Shown here: positions 1-7,459 of the stretch, in pieces
Layout of the letters: each line of letters starts with the position of its first letter
Numbering within the stretch: the first letter of the stretch is position 1
NCBI GenBank assembly: GCA_018066865.1
Contig: JAGPVT010000022.1
Span: 1-49,163 of the forward strand
DNA from: Marinobacter sp.
Lineage (GTDB): Bacteria; Pseudomonadota; Gammaproteobacteria; Pseudomonadales; Oleiphilaceae
Direction of reading: 5' to 3'
DNA: 49,163 bases
Made by a program: the position numbers and the translations under genes
Notes under the pieces: generated by a model
Told to the model about the DNA's origin: nothing
The model's input: the letters and a program-made list of their open reading frames with translations, nothing else
Databases searched by the model: none

Positions 1-1329
1 GCTGTTATGCCGGCGTTCGTTGGCCTGGCAAACTGGATGATCCCGTTGATGATCGGCGCGCCGGACATGGCCTTGCCACGAATGAATAACTGGAGCTTCT
101 GGCTGCTGCCTTGCGCTTTTCTCATTCTGGTTTCAACCTTGTTTATGGAAGGCGGTGCGCCCAACTTCGGCTGGACCTTCTATGCACCTCTGTCCACTAC
201 CTACGGGCCACCGAGCACGACCTTCTTTATTTTTGCCATCCACATCATGGGTGTGTCCTCAATCATGGGCGCCATTAACGTGATCGCCACGGTGCTGAAC
301 ATGCGCGCGCCGGGGATGACCTTGATGAAAATGCCCTTGTTTGTATGGACCTGGCTGATCACCGCGTTTCTGCTGATTGCGGTAATGCCGGTGCTGGCAG
401 GCGTGGTAACCATGATGCTGATGGACATTAACTTCGGCACCAGCTTCTTCAACGCCGCTGGTGGTGGTGACCCGGTTCTGTTCCAGCACGTGTTCTGGTT
501 CTTCGGGCATCCCGAGGTGTACATCATGATCCTGCCGGCGTTTGGCGCCGTATCGCATATTATCCCGGCATTTTCCCGCAAGAAGCTGTTTGGCTACGCC
601 TCAATGGTTTACGCGGTGAGTGCCATTGCGCTGCTTTCCTTCCTGGTATGGGCGCACCACATGTTCACCGTGGGCGTGCCAGTGGCCGGGCAGTTGTTCT
701 TCATGTACGCCACCTTGCTGATTGCTGTACCAACGGGTGTGAAGGTGTTCAATTGGGTGGCCACCATGTTCCGGGGCTCGCTTACGTTTGAGGCCCCGAT
801 GCTGTTTGCTATCGCCTTTGTGATCCTGTTTACCATCGGCGGCTTTTCTGGCCTGATGCTGGCGATTGCCCCGGCGGACTTCCAATACCACGATACCTAC
901 TTTGTGGTTGCCCACTTCCATTACGTACTGGTACCCGGTGCCATATTCGGTATCTTCGCCTCCGCATACTTCTGGCTGCCCAAATGGACCGGCCACATGT
1001 ATGACGAAACCCTTGCCAAAACCCATTTCTGGCTGTCATTTATCGGGATGAACCTGGCGTTCTTCCCCATGCACTTCCTGGGCCTTGCCGGGATGCCACG
1101 CAGAATTCCGGATTACGCGTTGCAGTTTGCCGACTTCAATATGGTTTCGAGCATCGGAGCCTTCATGTTCGGTTCTACCCAGCTGTTGTTCCTTCTGATT
1201 GTCGTGAAGTGTGTGAGAGGCGGTGAAAAAGCGTCTGCCAAGGCTTGGGAAGGCGCAGAGGGGCTTGAGTGGACGGTGCCTTCGCCAGCGCCTTACCACA
1301 CGTTTGCCACTCCGCCGGAAGTCAAATAG
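1..1329 (+). CDS. ctaD: Cytochrome c oxidase subunit I, 3' part (partial)
   Basis: This is the catalytic subunit of an aa3-type cytochrome c oxidase in the inner membrane; it reduces oxygen at the heme a3/CuB centre and pumps protons. The frame is open from base 1, so the 5' part lies outside the window. About 442 codons remain of a usual 520-530. Visible family marks are the HPEVY motif (His codon at 508; His and Tyr form the cross-linked CuB pair), the HH pair near 655-660 that ligates CuB, and HDTYFVVAHFHY at about 889-924 with the heme a and a3 histidines. Several hydrophobic helices follow. ctaG starts 12 nt after the stop. Identity is secure. Confidence 0.98.
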   Translation, partial: AVMPAFVGLANWMIPLMIGAPDMALPRMNNWSFWLLPCAFLILVSTLFMEGGAPNFGWTFYAPLSTTYGPPSTTFFIFAIHIMGVSSIMGAINVIATVLNMRAPGMTLMKMPLFVWTWLITAFLLIAVMPVLAGVVTMMLMDINFGTSFFNAAGGGDPVLFQHVFWFFGHPEVYIMILPAFGAVSHIIPAFSRKKLFGYASMVYAVSAIALLSFLVWAHHMFTVGVPVAGQLFFMYATLLIAVPTGVKVFNWVATMFRGSLTFEAPMLFAIAFVILFTIGGFSGLMLAIAPADFQYHDTYFVVAHFHYVLVPGAIFGIFASAYFWLPKWTGHMYDETLAKTHFWLSFIGMNLAFFPMHFLGLAGMPRRIPDYALQFADFNMVSSIGAFMFGSTQLLFLLIVVKCVRGGEKASAKAWEGAEGLEWTVPSPAPYHTFATPPEVK

Positions 1330-1341
1330 GAGGTTGGCAAC

Positions 1342-1932
1342 ATGGCTGAGCAACCGGCAAATAAAGCGGCCCCGCCGCGCAGCAATGCGCGGGTTATAGG
1401 CTGGTGTCTCGCCAGCGTGGTCGGCATGTTTGCCTTCGGTTTTTTAATGGTGCCTTTGTATGACGTTTTCTGTGACATTACGGGCATCAATGGCAAGACC
1501 AGTGGCCGGTACGAATCCACAGAGCGCACGACTGCAGACATGACTCGCACTATCAAAGTGCAGTTTCTGGCGCAGAACGGGCCGGATATGCCCTGGATTT
1601 TCCGCCCGGTGGCTCGCAGTGTCGAGGTTCATCCCGGTGAGGCGATTGCCGTAAATTTTTACGCCGAGAACCCGACAGACCGCGACATGGTGGGGCAGGC
1701 GGTTCCTAGCCTGTCGCCATCGGAAGGAACTCTGTATTTCCATAAAACAGAGTGTTTCTGCTTCAACCAGCAGCCACTGGCAGCCGGCGAGAGTACAGAA
1801 ATGCCTTTGGTTTTTATTGTGGACCGGGATTTGCCCAGTCACATCACCAAACTGACGCTGTCCTATACGCTGTATGACCAGGGTGAATCACAGGCTGCTG
1901 CGTTGAAAACAACAACAATCGATAACGGATAA
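1342..1932 (+). CDS. ctaG: Cytochrome c oxidase assembly protein CtaG/Cox11
   Basis: Cox11 delivers copper to the CuB site of subunit I. The 196-residue protein has a short cytoplasmic N-terminus, one membrane helix at about residues 20-42, and a periplasmic immunoglobulin-like domain. The conserved copper motif CFC is present (Cys138 and Cys140). The start ATG follows an AGGAGG-like site (taggaggttggcaac). It sits between ctaD and ctaE, the standard order in Pseudomonas-type cox clusters, and is very probably cotranscribed with both. Confidence 0.96.
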   Translation: MAEQPANKAAPPRSNARVIGWCLASVVGMFAFGFLMVPLYDVFCDITGINGKTSGRYESTERTTADMTRTIKVQFLAQNGPDMPWIFRPVARSVEVHPGEAIAVNFYAENPTDRDMVGQAVPSLSPSEGTLYFHKTECFCFNQQPLAAGESTEMPLVFIVDRDLPSHITKLTLSYTLYDQGESQAAALKTTTIDNG

Positions 1933-1948
1933 GCCATCGGAGATTGCT

Positions 1949-2836
1949 ATGGCGGACTTTCAGACCTATTACGTTCCCGAACAAAGTAAGTGGCCCATTA
2001 TTGCGACGGTGGGCATGGGGGTAATGCTCTTCGGGGCGGCCTCGATTATGGTCAGCAGCAACCAGGGCGAAAGCACGAGCGGCGACTGGATGATATTCGC
2101 CGTCGGCATGCTGATCATGATTTACATGCTGTTTGGATGGTTTGGCAGCGTTATCAAAGAGAGCCGCAGTGGTCTCTACAGCGCGCAGATGGACCGTACT
2201 TTCCGTTGGGGTATGAGCTGGTTTATTTTCTCGGAAGTCATGTTTTTTGCGGCGTTTTTCGGCGCCCTCTTTTACGCCCGGGTGTTTGCTGTGCCCTGGC
2301 TTGGGGGTGAAGGCGACAGGGGCAGTTCCAACATGCTGTGGGAGGGTTTTCAGGCAACCTGGCCATTGATCAATAACCCGGATCCGGAGGCTTTTCCCGC
2401 ACCTAAATCGGTGATCGGTGCCTGGGGTTTGCCACTGATAAACACCATTCTTCTGGTCAGTTCGTCATTTACAGTGACGGTCGCTCACCACGCTCTCAAA
2501 GCAGACAATCGAAAGAAGCTGAAAATCTGGCTGATGGCTACGATAGTGTTGGCGCTGGCCTTCCTGTCTCTGCAGGCAGAAGAGTATGTTCATGCCTATC
2601 AGGAGCTTAATCTGACGCTCCAGTCCGGTATCTACGGCAGCACCTTCTTCATGCTCACGGGTTTTCATGGCTTTCACGTGATGCTGGGCACGCTGATGCT
2701 GATCATCATGCTGATACGCATTCAAAAGGGACATTTCACCTCGGACAACCACTTCGGGTTTGAAGCAACTTCTTGGTATTGGCACTTTGTGGACGTGGTC
2801 TGGCTGGGCCTGTTTGTGTTCGTGTATGTCATCTGA
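1949..2836 (+). CDS. ctaE: Cytochrome c oxidase subunit III
   Basis: Subunit III of the aa3 oxidase, a seven-helix membrane protein that stabilises subunit I and its proton uptake. The 295-residue product has the typical sequence around SWFIFSEVMFFAAFF, the conserved glutamate in LQAEEYVHAY, and the C-terminal block GFHGFHVMLGTLML and ATSWYWHFVDVVWLGLFVFVY. The start follows GGAG at a normal distance, 16 nt after ctaG. Length and motifs match the family; I see nothing unusual. Confidence 0.97.
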   Translation: MADFQTYYVPEQSKWPIIATVGMGVMLFGAASIMVSSNQGESTSGDWMIFAVGMLIMIYMLFGWFGSVIKESRSGLYSAQMDRTFRWGMSWFIFSEVMFFAAFFGALFYARVFAVPWLGGEGDRGSSNMLWEGFQATWPLINNPDPEAFPAPKSVIGAWGLPLINTILLVSSSFTVTVAHHALKADNRKKLKIWLMATIVLALAFLSLQAEEYVHAYQELNLTLQSGIYGSTFFMLTGFHGFHVMLGTLMLIIMLIRIQKGHFTSDNHFGFEATSWYWHFVDVVWLGLFVFVYVI

Positions 2837-2854
2837 TGCAACAGTGGCTTGCGG

Positions 2855-3058
2855 TCAGGGAGTCGGATGCAATGTCAGGCTCCCTTGCCACAGCGAAATC
2901 AGAATAACGGCCAGAAGAAGTACACTCAGGGTTACCCGAATCGCGAGGGAGTTCACTACCCGGTTGGTTTTACCGCCATCTCTGATGAGAAAAAACAACC
3001 CGCTGAACAGGCTGACGATGACGGCGAGCATAAGAAAAATGATAAGGGCTTTGAGCAT
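2855..3058 (-). CDS. DUF2909 twin-transmembrane small protein
   Basis: A 67-residue protein, almost entirely two hydrophobic helices (about residues 1-22 and 38-58) joined by a short charged loop (RDGGKTNRVVN). Small proteins of this kind (DUF2909) recur beside cox genes in Pseudomonas and relatives; their role is unknown but the context points to oxidase assembly or stability. I chose the ATG that begins MLKALIIF because it opens straight into the first helix; upstream in-frame codons give an unlikely polar leader. It is on the opposite strand to its neighbours, convergent with ctaE (18 nt gap) and divergent from the SURF1 gene. Confidence 0.8.
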   Translation of the reverse strand: MLKALIIFLMLAVIVSLFSGLFFLIRDGGKTNRVVNSLAIRVTLSVLLLAVILISLWQGSLTLHPTP

Positions 3059-3111
3059 AAAAATTTCTCTGGTTTTTGTTCCTGTTGCTGGCAGACTCAC
3101 TATAGCAGACC

Positions 3112-3849
3112 ATGACTGAGGCAAAGAAAAGCTCTCGGCAATGGCATATAAACTGGCGGTTAATGGTTTTTACGGGCGCCTTTTTACCGCTACTGGTGAG
3201 CCTTGGTATCTGGCAGTTGAATCGGGCGGAAGAAAAACAGGTCATGCTTGAACAGTGGCAGCAAGAGGCACAAGATCTCAACTGGCCGGACCTGGTGGCC
3301 AGTGGACTGGAGAATGGCAGACCGGTTACGGTGACCGGGCTCTTCGGTAAGCGTAGCTGGCTGCTGGATAACCGGACCCGCGATGGCATCGCGGGTTACG
3401 AAGTGCTGACAGCCTTCTACCCGCTTCAGGGTCCGCCGGTTCTGATTAACAGAGGTTGGGTCGCGGCGCCGAGAACTCGAAATCAACTGCCGGATGTAGC
3501 TCCTCCTGACGGTATTTTCAGTGTGACGGGCCGCATAAATCAGTACCCGGAACCGCCGGTTCTATCCGGCAGAACCGCGCAACAGGAAGGCTGGCCCCGT
3601 CGGGTGCAGACGCTTCCATGGTCGGTTGCGAGAGCTGAGGTTGCGGCGTTTCCTGGTGCTATTATCCGGCTTCAGGATCGCGATCAGCCCGGAGCTTACC
3701 GTGCCGACTGGGAGCCCGATCTTATGGGGCCGCAAACCCATTATGGATATGCGACACAATGGTTTGCGCTTGCCTTGGTGCTGACTATATTGAGTGTATT
3801 AGCGAGTTATCGAAAGACAGGATCCAATAATGACAATGATAATGGCTAG
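3112..3849 (+). CDS. SURF1 family oxidase assembly protein
   Basis: SURF1 proteins help insert heme a into cytochrome c oxidase subunit I. The 245-residue product has the classical layout: an N-terminal helix (about residues 17-36), a large periplasmic domain, and a C-terminal helix (about 213-232). Family signatures are LGIWQLNRAEEK, the DNRTRDGIAGYEVLT region, VLINRGWV, and HYGYATQWFALA before the last helix. The ribosome site is weak. Its 3' end overlaps the next gene by 20 nt, suggesting translational coupling. Confidence 0.94.
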   Translation: MTEAKKSSRQWHINWRLMVFTGAFLPLLVSLGIWQLNRAEEKQVMLEQWQQEAQDLNWPDLVASGLENGRPVTVTGLFGKRSWLLDNRTRDGIAGYEVLTAFYPLQGPPVLINRGWVAAPRTRNQLPDVAPPDGIFSVTGRINQYPEPPVLSGRTAQQEGWPRRVQTLPWSVARAEVAAFPGAIIRLQDRDQPGAYRADWEPDLMGPQTHYGYATQWFALALVLTILSVLASYRKTGSNNDNDNG

Positions 3850-4480
3850 CCGTATACCAGAGCAGGATGAGACCGACGGACCTACGCCTGAACAGGCCCG
3901 CAGAGGCCGGCGTACGGCGTTTTTGCTGTTTGCTCTTGGCTTTGGACCAATGATTTTGGCCACGGTAATGTTCTATACCGGCTGGCTGAACCCGGCCGGG
4001 CACACCAATCAGGGCGTTCTGATTAGCCCAACAATGCCCGTGGCGGATCTCAGCCTTGAAACACTCTCGGGTGAGCCTCTGGGCAAGCGGTTCAGCGCGG
4101 CCCAGACAGATCCTCAGTGGTTGCTGGTGGTCGCGGCCGGTGAGTGCGACAGTCGTTGCGAAGAGCTGCTTTACTTGGCCCGACAAGCAAACATAGCGCT
4201 GGGGAAAAACGCCAATCGAGTATCAAGAGCCGCTGTGCTGGGCAGTATTACTGGCGATCTGGCGGCACGTTGGCCGACGGAGTATCGCTTAATGGAGCGC
4301 CTGGTGCCGGCGGCAGGAACAACGCCAGCCTGGCCTGCCGGAATAAATCCGGAAAAAGAGCCACGCATCATGCTGATCGATCCATTTGGCAACGTGATGA
4401 TGCACTATGGCCCGGAAAATTCCGGCAAGGATATGCTCAAAGATTTGAAGCATCTGCTCAAACTGTCGCAGGTTGGCTGA
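3830..4480 (+). CDS. Membrane-anchored Sco/thioredoxin-like protein of the cox cluster
   Basis: A 216-residue protein that occupies the place between SURF1 and ctaA where Pseudomonas cox clusters carry an uncharacterised gene. One membrane helix lies at about residues 27-48; the rest should be periplasmic. The sequence GECDSRCEELL gives a C-x3-C pair (Cys106, Cys110) in the place and context where Sco proteins carry their copper/redox cysteines, and the C-terminal block PRIMLIDPFGNVMMHY resembles the end of a thioredoxin fold. The histidine that Sco proteins use as third copper ligand is not evident. I infer a copper- or thiol-handling assembly role; the function is not established. Confidence 0.75.
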   Translation: MTMIMASRIPEQDETDGPTPEQARRGRRTAFLLFALGFGPMILATVMFYTGWLNPAGHTNQGVLISPTMPVADLSLETLSGEPLGKRFSAAQTDPQWLLVVAAGECDSRCEELLYLARQANIALGKNANRVSRAAVLGSITGDLAARWPTEYRLMERLVPAAGTTPAWPAGINPEKEPRIMLIDPFGNVMMHYGPENSGKDMLKDLKHLLKLSQVG

Positions 4481-4502
4481 GGGCCGGCCCGGAGGAGTCA
4501 TT

Positions 4503-5639
4503 TTGAGCTACTCGTACACCGCCCGCCCGCCAAAAGTCCGAGCCATGGCGAATTGGGCAACATTTTCGGTGCTTCTCGCCGTTGTGGTGATCATGCTGGG
4601 CGCATGGACCCGCTTGGTTGATGCCGGGCTTGGTTGCCCCGACTGGCCGGGCTGTTACGGCTTCATAAAGGTGCCCCAGAGCGATTCGCACATCGCCATT
4701 GCCAATGCCCGGTTCCCGGATACGCCGGTGGATGTGGCCAAAGGCTGGCCGGAGATGATTCACCGCTACGCTGCCGGAACGCTCGGGCTGGTGGTATTCG
4801 GCTTGGCGGCGAGCGCAATTCGCCAGCGCCGGAGTGGCGTGCCCTTCAAACTGCCTTTGTTTATTGCGGCTTTCATTCTGCTGCAAGGGGCCTTCGGTAT
4901 GTGGACGGTTACCCTGAAACTCTGGCCCCAGGTTGTTGCCCTCCACCTCCTTGGGGGTTTCACTACGCTGAGTCTGCTTACGCTGCTGGTGCTTCGGCTT
5001 CGAAAGTTCTCAGCCGGTCAGGCCGTGACTCCAACAGCAGCACGCGTAACGCCAAACAAGCCTGAACAACCTGCTGCCAGCCTGGCAGGTTTTCGCCCCT
5101 GGCTCTTCGGCGGCTTGCTACTGATTATTATGCAGGTAGCCCTGGGCGCCTGGACAGCTGCAAACTATGCGGCAGTCGCCTGCACCGACCTGCCAACCTG
5201 TCAGGGCCAGTGGTGGCCAGAGGGCATGGATTTCCAACACGGTTTCGATATTACCCAGCATGTTGGCCCCAACTACCTGGGTGGGCAGCTCACAGCGGAT
5301 GGCCGGGTGGCGATACACGTAACCCACAGAGTTGGTGCCCTGGTGGTTCTGGGGTACTTTGCAATTCTGCTGATATTGATCAGGCGCCGGGATCATAGTC
5401 GGGAGCTGCGCGGCCCGGCAGGTCTGGTTGCCGCTGCGCTGGCGGCCCAGATCACCCTTGGGCTTGCCAATGTTATGTTCTACATTCCCCTTCCGATTGC
5501 AGTTGCTCACAACGCCATGGGCGCAGGGCTGCTGCTGTCGGTGATTTACCTGATCTGGCGGCACTATCAATTGCCGCTACAGGCACAGGTTGAAACAGCA
5601 ACACATACAACAATAATGCATCAGGAGATTACGGCATGA
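4503..5639 (+). CDS. ctaA: Heme A synthase CtaA/Cox15
   Basis: Converts heme O to heme A for the aa3 oxidase. The protein of about 378 residues has eight hydrophobic helices arranged as two related halves. Family signs are WTRLVDAGLGCPDWPGCYG near the N-terminus, the heme-ligand histidines in IHRYAAGTLGL, ALHLLGGFT, VTHRVGALVVL and VAHNAMGAGLL, and the second-half cysteines in CTDLPTC. I place the start at the TTG at 4503 because a strong GGAGGAG site lies 5 nt before it; an earlier in-frame TTG at 4473 lacks one and overlaps the upstream gene. The stop overlaps the start of cyoE (ATGA). Confidence 0.94.
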   Translation: MSYSYTARPPKVRAMANWATFSVLLAVVVIMLGAWTRLVDAGLGCPDWPGCYGFIKVPQSDSHIAIANARFPDTPVDVAKGWPEMIHRYAAGTLGLVVFGLAASAIRQRRSGVPFKLPLFIAAFILLQGAFGMWTVTLKLWPQVVALHLLGGFTTLSLLTLLVLRLRKFSAGQAVTPTAARVTPNKPEQPAASLAGFRPWLFGGLLLIIMQVALGAWTAANYAAVACTDLPTCQGQWWPEGMDFQHGFDITQHVGPNYLGGQLTADGRVAIHVTHRVGALVVLGYFAILLILIRRRDHSRELRGPAGLVAAALAAQITLGLANVMFYIPLPIAVAHNAMGAGLLLSVIYLIWRHYQLPLQAQVETATHTTIMHQEITA

Positions 5640-6556
5640 GTGAGCAAGTGGACGTACTGCCGGCCCAGACCGTTACCAGCCAACCCTCCAGGACTATTTC
5701 CTGGCGGGATTATCTGGAGCTGACCAAACCCAACGTCGTGGCTTTGATGATCCTGACATCGGCTATTGGCATGCTATTGGCGACATCCGGATTACCCAGC
5801 TTGAGTGTGCTGATCTGGGGTAACCTGGGCATCGCGTTCCTTGCAGGAGCTGCTGCCGTGGTCAACCACGTAGTGGACCAGAAAATCGATACGGTGATGG
5901 CTCGCACCCGCAAGCGCCCGGTAGCCACAGGCAAAATTTCCCCGGTAGAAGCGATCGTGTTCGCAGCCTTGCTGGCCAGTGTTGGCATGGTGGTATTGAT
6001 GTGGCAGGTGAACCACCTCACCGCATGGCTCACCCTGGCTTCTCTGGTAGGTTATGCCGGCGTGTACACGCTGTTCCTGAAGCGGGCAACGCCCCAGAAC
6101 ATCACGATTGGTGGTCTTGCCGGCGCCATGCCACCCCTGTTGGGCTGGACGGCAGTAACTGGCCAGGTCGAAGGCCATGCACTGTTGCTCGTGCTGATCA
6201 TTTTCGCCTGGACTCCGCCGCACTTCTGGGCCCTGGCTATTCACCGCAAAGAAGAGTACGCAAAAGCCGGCATCCCCATGCTGCCCGTCACCCACGGCAA
6301 TAAATACACCGAACTGCACATTCTGCTTTATACGTTGATGTTGCTGGCAGTCAGCCTGCTACCTTTCGTCACAGGCATGTCCGGCTGGATTTACCTGGCG
6401 GGTGCTCTGGCCCTCGGCCTACGCTTCCTCCACTACGCCATACGCCTGCTAAAAGGCGATGATCGCCGGGTCGCACTTAACACCTTCAAATACTCCATCA
6501 CTTACCTGATGGCCCTGTTTGTGGTACTCCTTGTAGACCATTTTGTGTTTTTCTGA
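5636..6556 (+). CDS. cyoE: Protoheme IX farnesyltransferase (heme O synthase)
   Basis: Transfers a farnesyl group to protoheme to give heme O, the substrate of CtaA just upstream. The 306-residue membrane protein belongs to the UbiA prenyltransferase family: the first aspartate-rich site reads NHVVDQKIDTVMARTRKRP, the second region includes the IHRKEEYAKAGIPMLP block, and about nine helices are present. Its ATG overlaps the ctaA stop (ATGA), so the two heme A steps are translationally coupled. Also called ctaB in cox operons. A palindromic intergenic element follows about 20 nt after the stop. Confidence 0.96.
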   Translation: MSEQVDVLPAQTVTSQPSRTISWRDYLELTKPNVVALMILTSAIGMLLATSGLPSLSVLIWGNLGIAFLAGAAAVVNHVVDQKIDTVMARTRKRPVATGKISPVEAIVFAALLASVGMVVLMWQVNHLTAWLTLASLVGYAGVYTLFLKRATPQNITIGGLAGAMPPLLGWTAVTGQVEGHALLLVLIIFAWTPPHFWALAIHRKEEYAKAGIPMLPVTHGNKYTELHILLYTLMLLAVSLLPFVTGMSGWIYLAGALALGLRFLHYAIRLLKGDDRRVALNTFKYSITYLMALFVVLLVDHFVFF

Positions 6557-6576
6557 CTTGGTGCAGACGCGCCAGC

Positions 6577-6655
6577 AGGAGGGGTGCCTTTTCCTCTGGG
6601 AAAAACAACTCGCTGCGCTCAGACATTTTTTCCCGGCAGAAAAGGCACCCCTCCT
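6577..6655. repeat. Palindromic intergenic element, copy 1
   Basis: A 79-bp imperfect inverted repeat between cyoE and the Sco gene. The outer arms are 17 nt and perfectly complementary (6577-6593 and 6639-6655). A 4x4 internal loop separates them from an inner stem GGGAAAAA/TTTTTCCC (6598-6605, 6627-6634) with a roughly 21-nt loop. A second copy lies at 15136-15206. Transcribed, it would fold into a long hairpin and could act as a processing site or attenuator between the two genes. It resembles REP or MITE-like elements in size, but I cannot name a family. Confidence 0.85.
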
Positions 6656-6697
6656 ACTGTCGCTGCGATACTGTAGAGTCGGCTAATTGGAGTAGTG

Positions 6698-7363
6698 ATG
6701 AATCGTTCAGTTCGGGTGACGTTGTTTGCACTTCTGTTGCTGGTGGTGCTGGTTTTTGGTGGGGTTGTAGGACGTCAGGTTTTTCTGGTGGACGGCGGGG
6801 AACCCACCCCGGCTCCGGATCTTGCCGAGATGAACACTTACGTTTATGACCAGCCGCGGCCCCTCGCAGAATTCACACTTACCAATGAAAACGGAGAAAC
6901 CGTAACCCGGGAGAGCCTCCGGGGTCGGTGGACGTTTGCGTTCGTGGGTTACACAAACTGCCCCGATATCTGCCCGGCGGCCATGGCTAACCTGCGTCGT
7001 ACCGATAAGTTGTTGTCGAGTGAGCTGCCGCAGCCGGACTACCTTCTGGTCAGCGCGGATCCGGAGCACGATACGCCTGAGCAGCTGAAAGCCTATACCG
7101 GTTTCTTTGGCGAGAACTTCCATGGACTGACCGGGGATCTGGGAACGCTGCGGGTACTGGCCAAGAGTCTGAGTGCGGTGTTTGTGCACCGGCAGGTGGA
7201 TGGGGAGCTACTGGTAGACCACAGCGGACATTTTGCACTGGTAAACCCGGATGGCGAGCTGGCGGCACTTATTCAGCCGCCCCATAAACCCGAGCAACTC
7301 GCAGAGGCTTTTGAGCGCATTTACCTGTGGGCCAAAGCCAACCGTGAAAATGCCCGTTCCTGA
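6698..7363 (+). CDS. Sco1/SenC copper chaperone
   Basis: Sco proteins load or reduce the CuA site of oxidase subunit II. The 221-residue product has an N-terminal membrane anchor (about residues 7-27) and a periplasmic thioredoxin fold with the copper ligands all present: CPDIC (Cys88, Cys92) and a histidine in VDHSGH (His175). The VSADPEHDTPEQL block is also typical. I use the ATG at 6698, 5 nt after GGAG; the GTG just before it is too close to that site. It ends the cox cluster. Confidence 0.95.
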   Translation: MNRSVRVTLFALLLLVVLVFGGVVGRQVFLVDGGEPTPAPDLAEMNTYVYDQPRPLAEFTLTNENGETVTRESLRGRWTFAFVGYTNCPDICPAAMANLRRTDKLLSSELPQPDYLLVSADPEHDTPEQLKAYTGFFGENFHGLTGDLGTLRVLAKSLSAVFVHRQVDGELLVDHSGHFALVNPDGELAALIQPPHKPEQLAEAFERIYLWAKANRENARS

Positions 7364-7459
7364 GTCAGTTCAAGATGTGGCGCTGCCACGGTCAAGCTGA
7401 CATGGCTGCGGGACTCGCTTAGACTGCCCAGCTGAAAATACTCTCGCCGAACCTACTGC

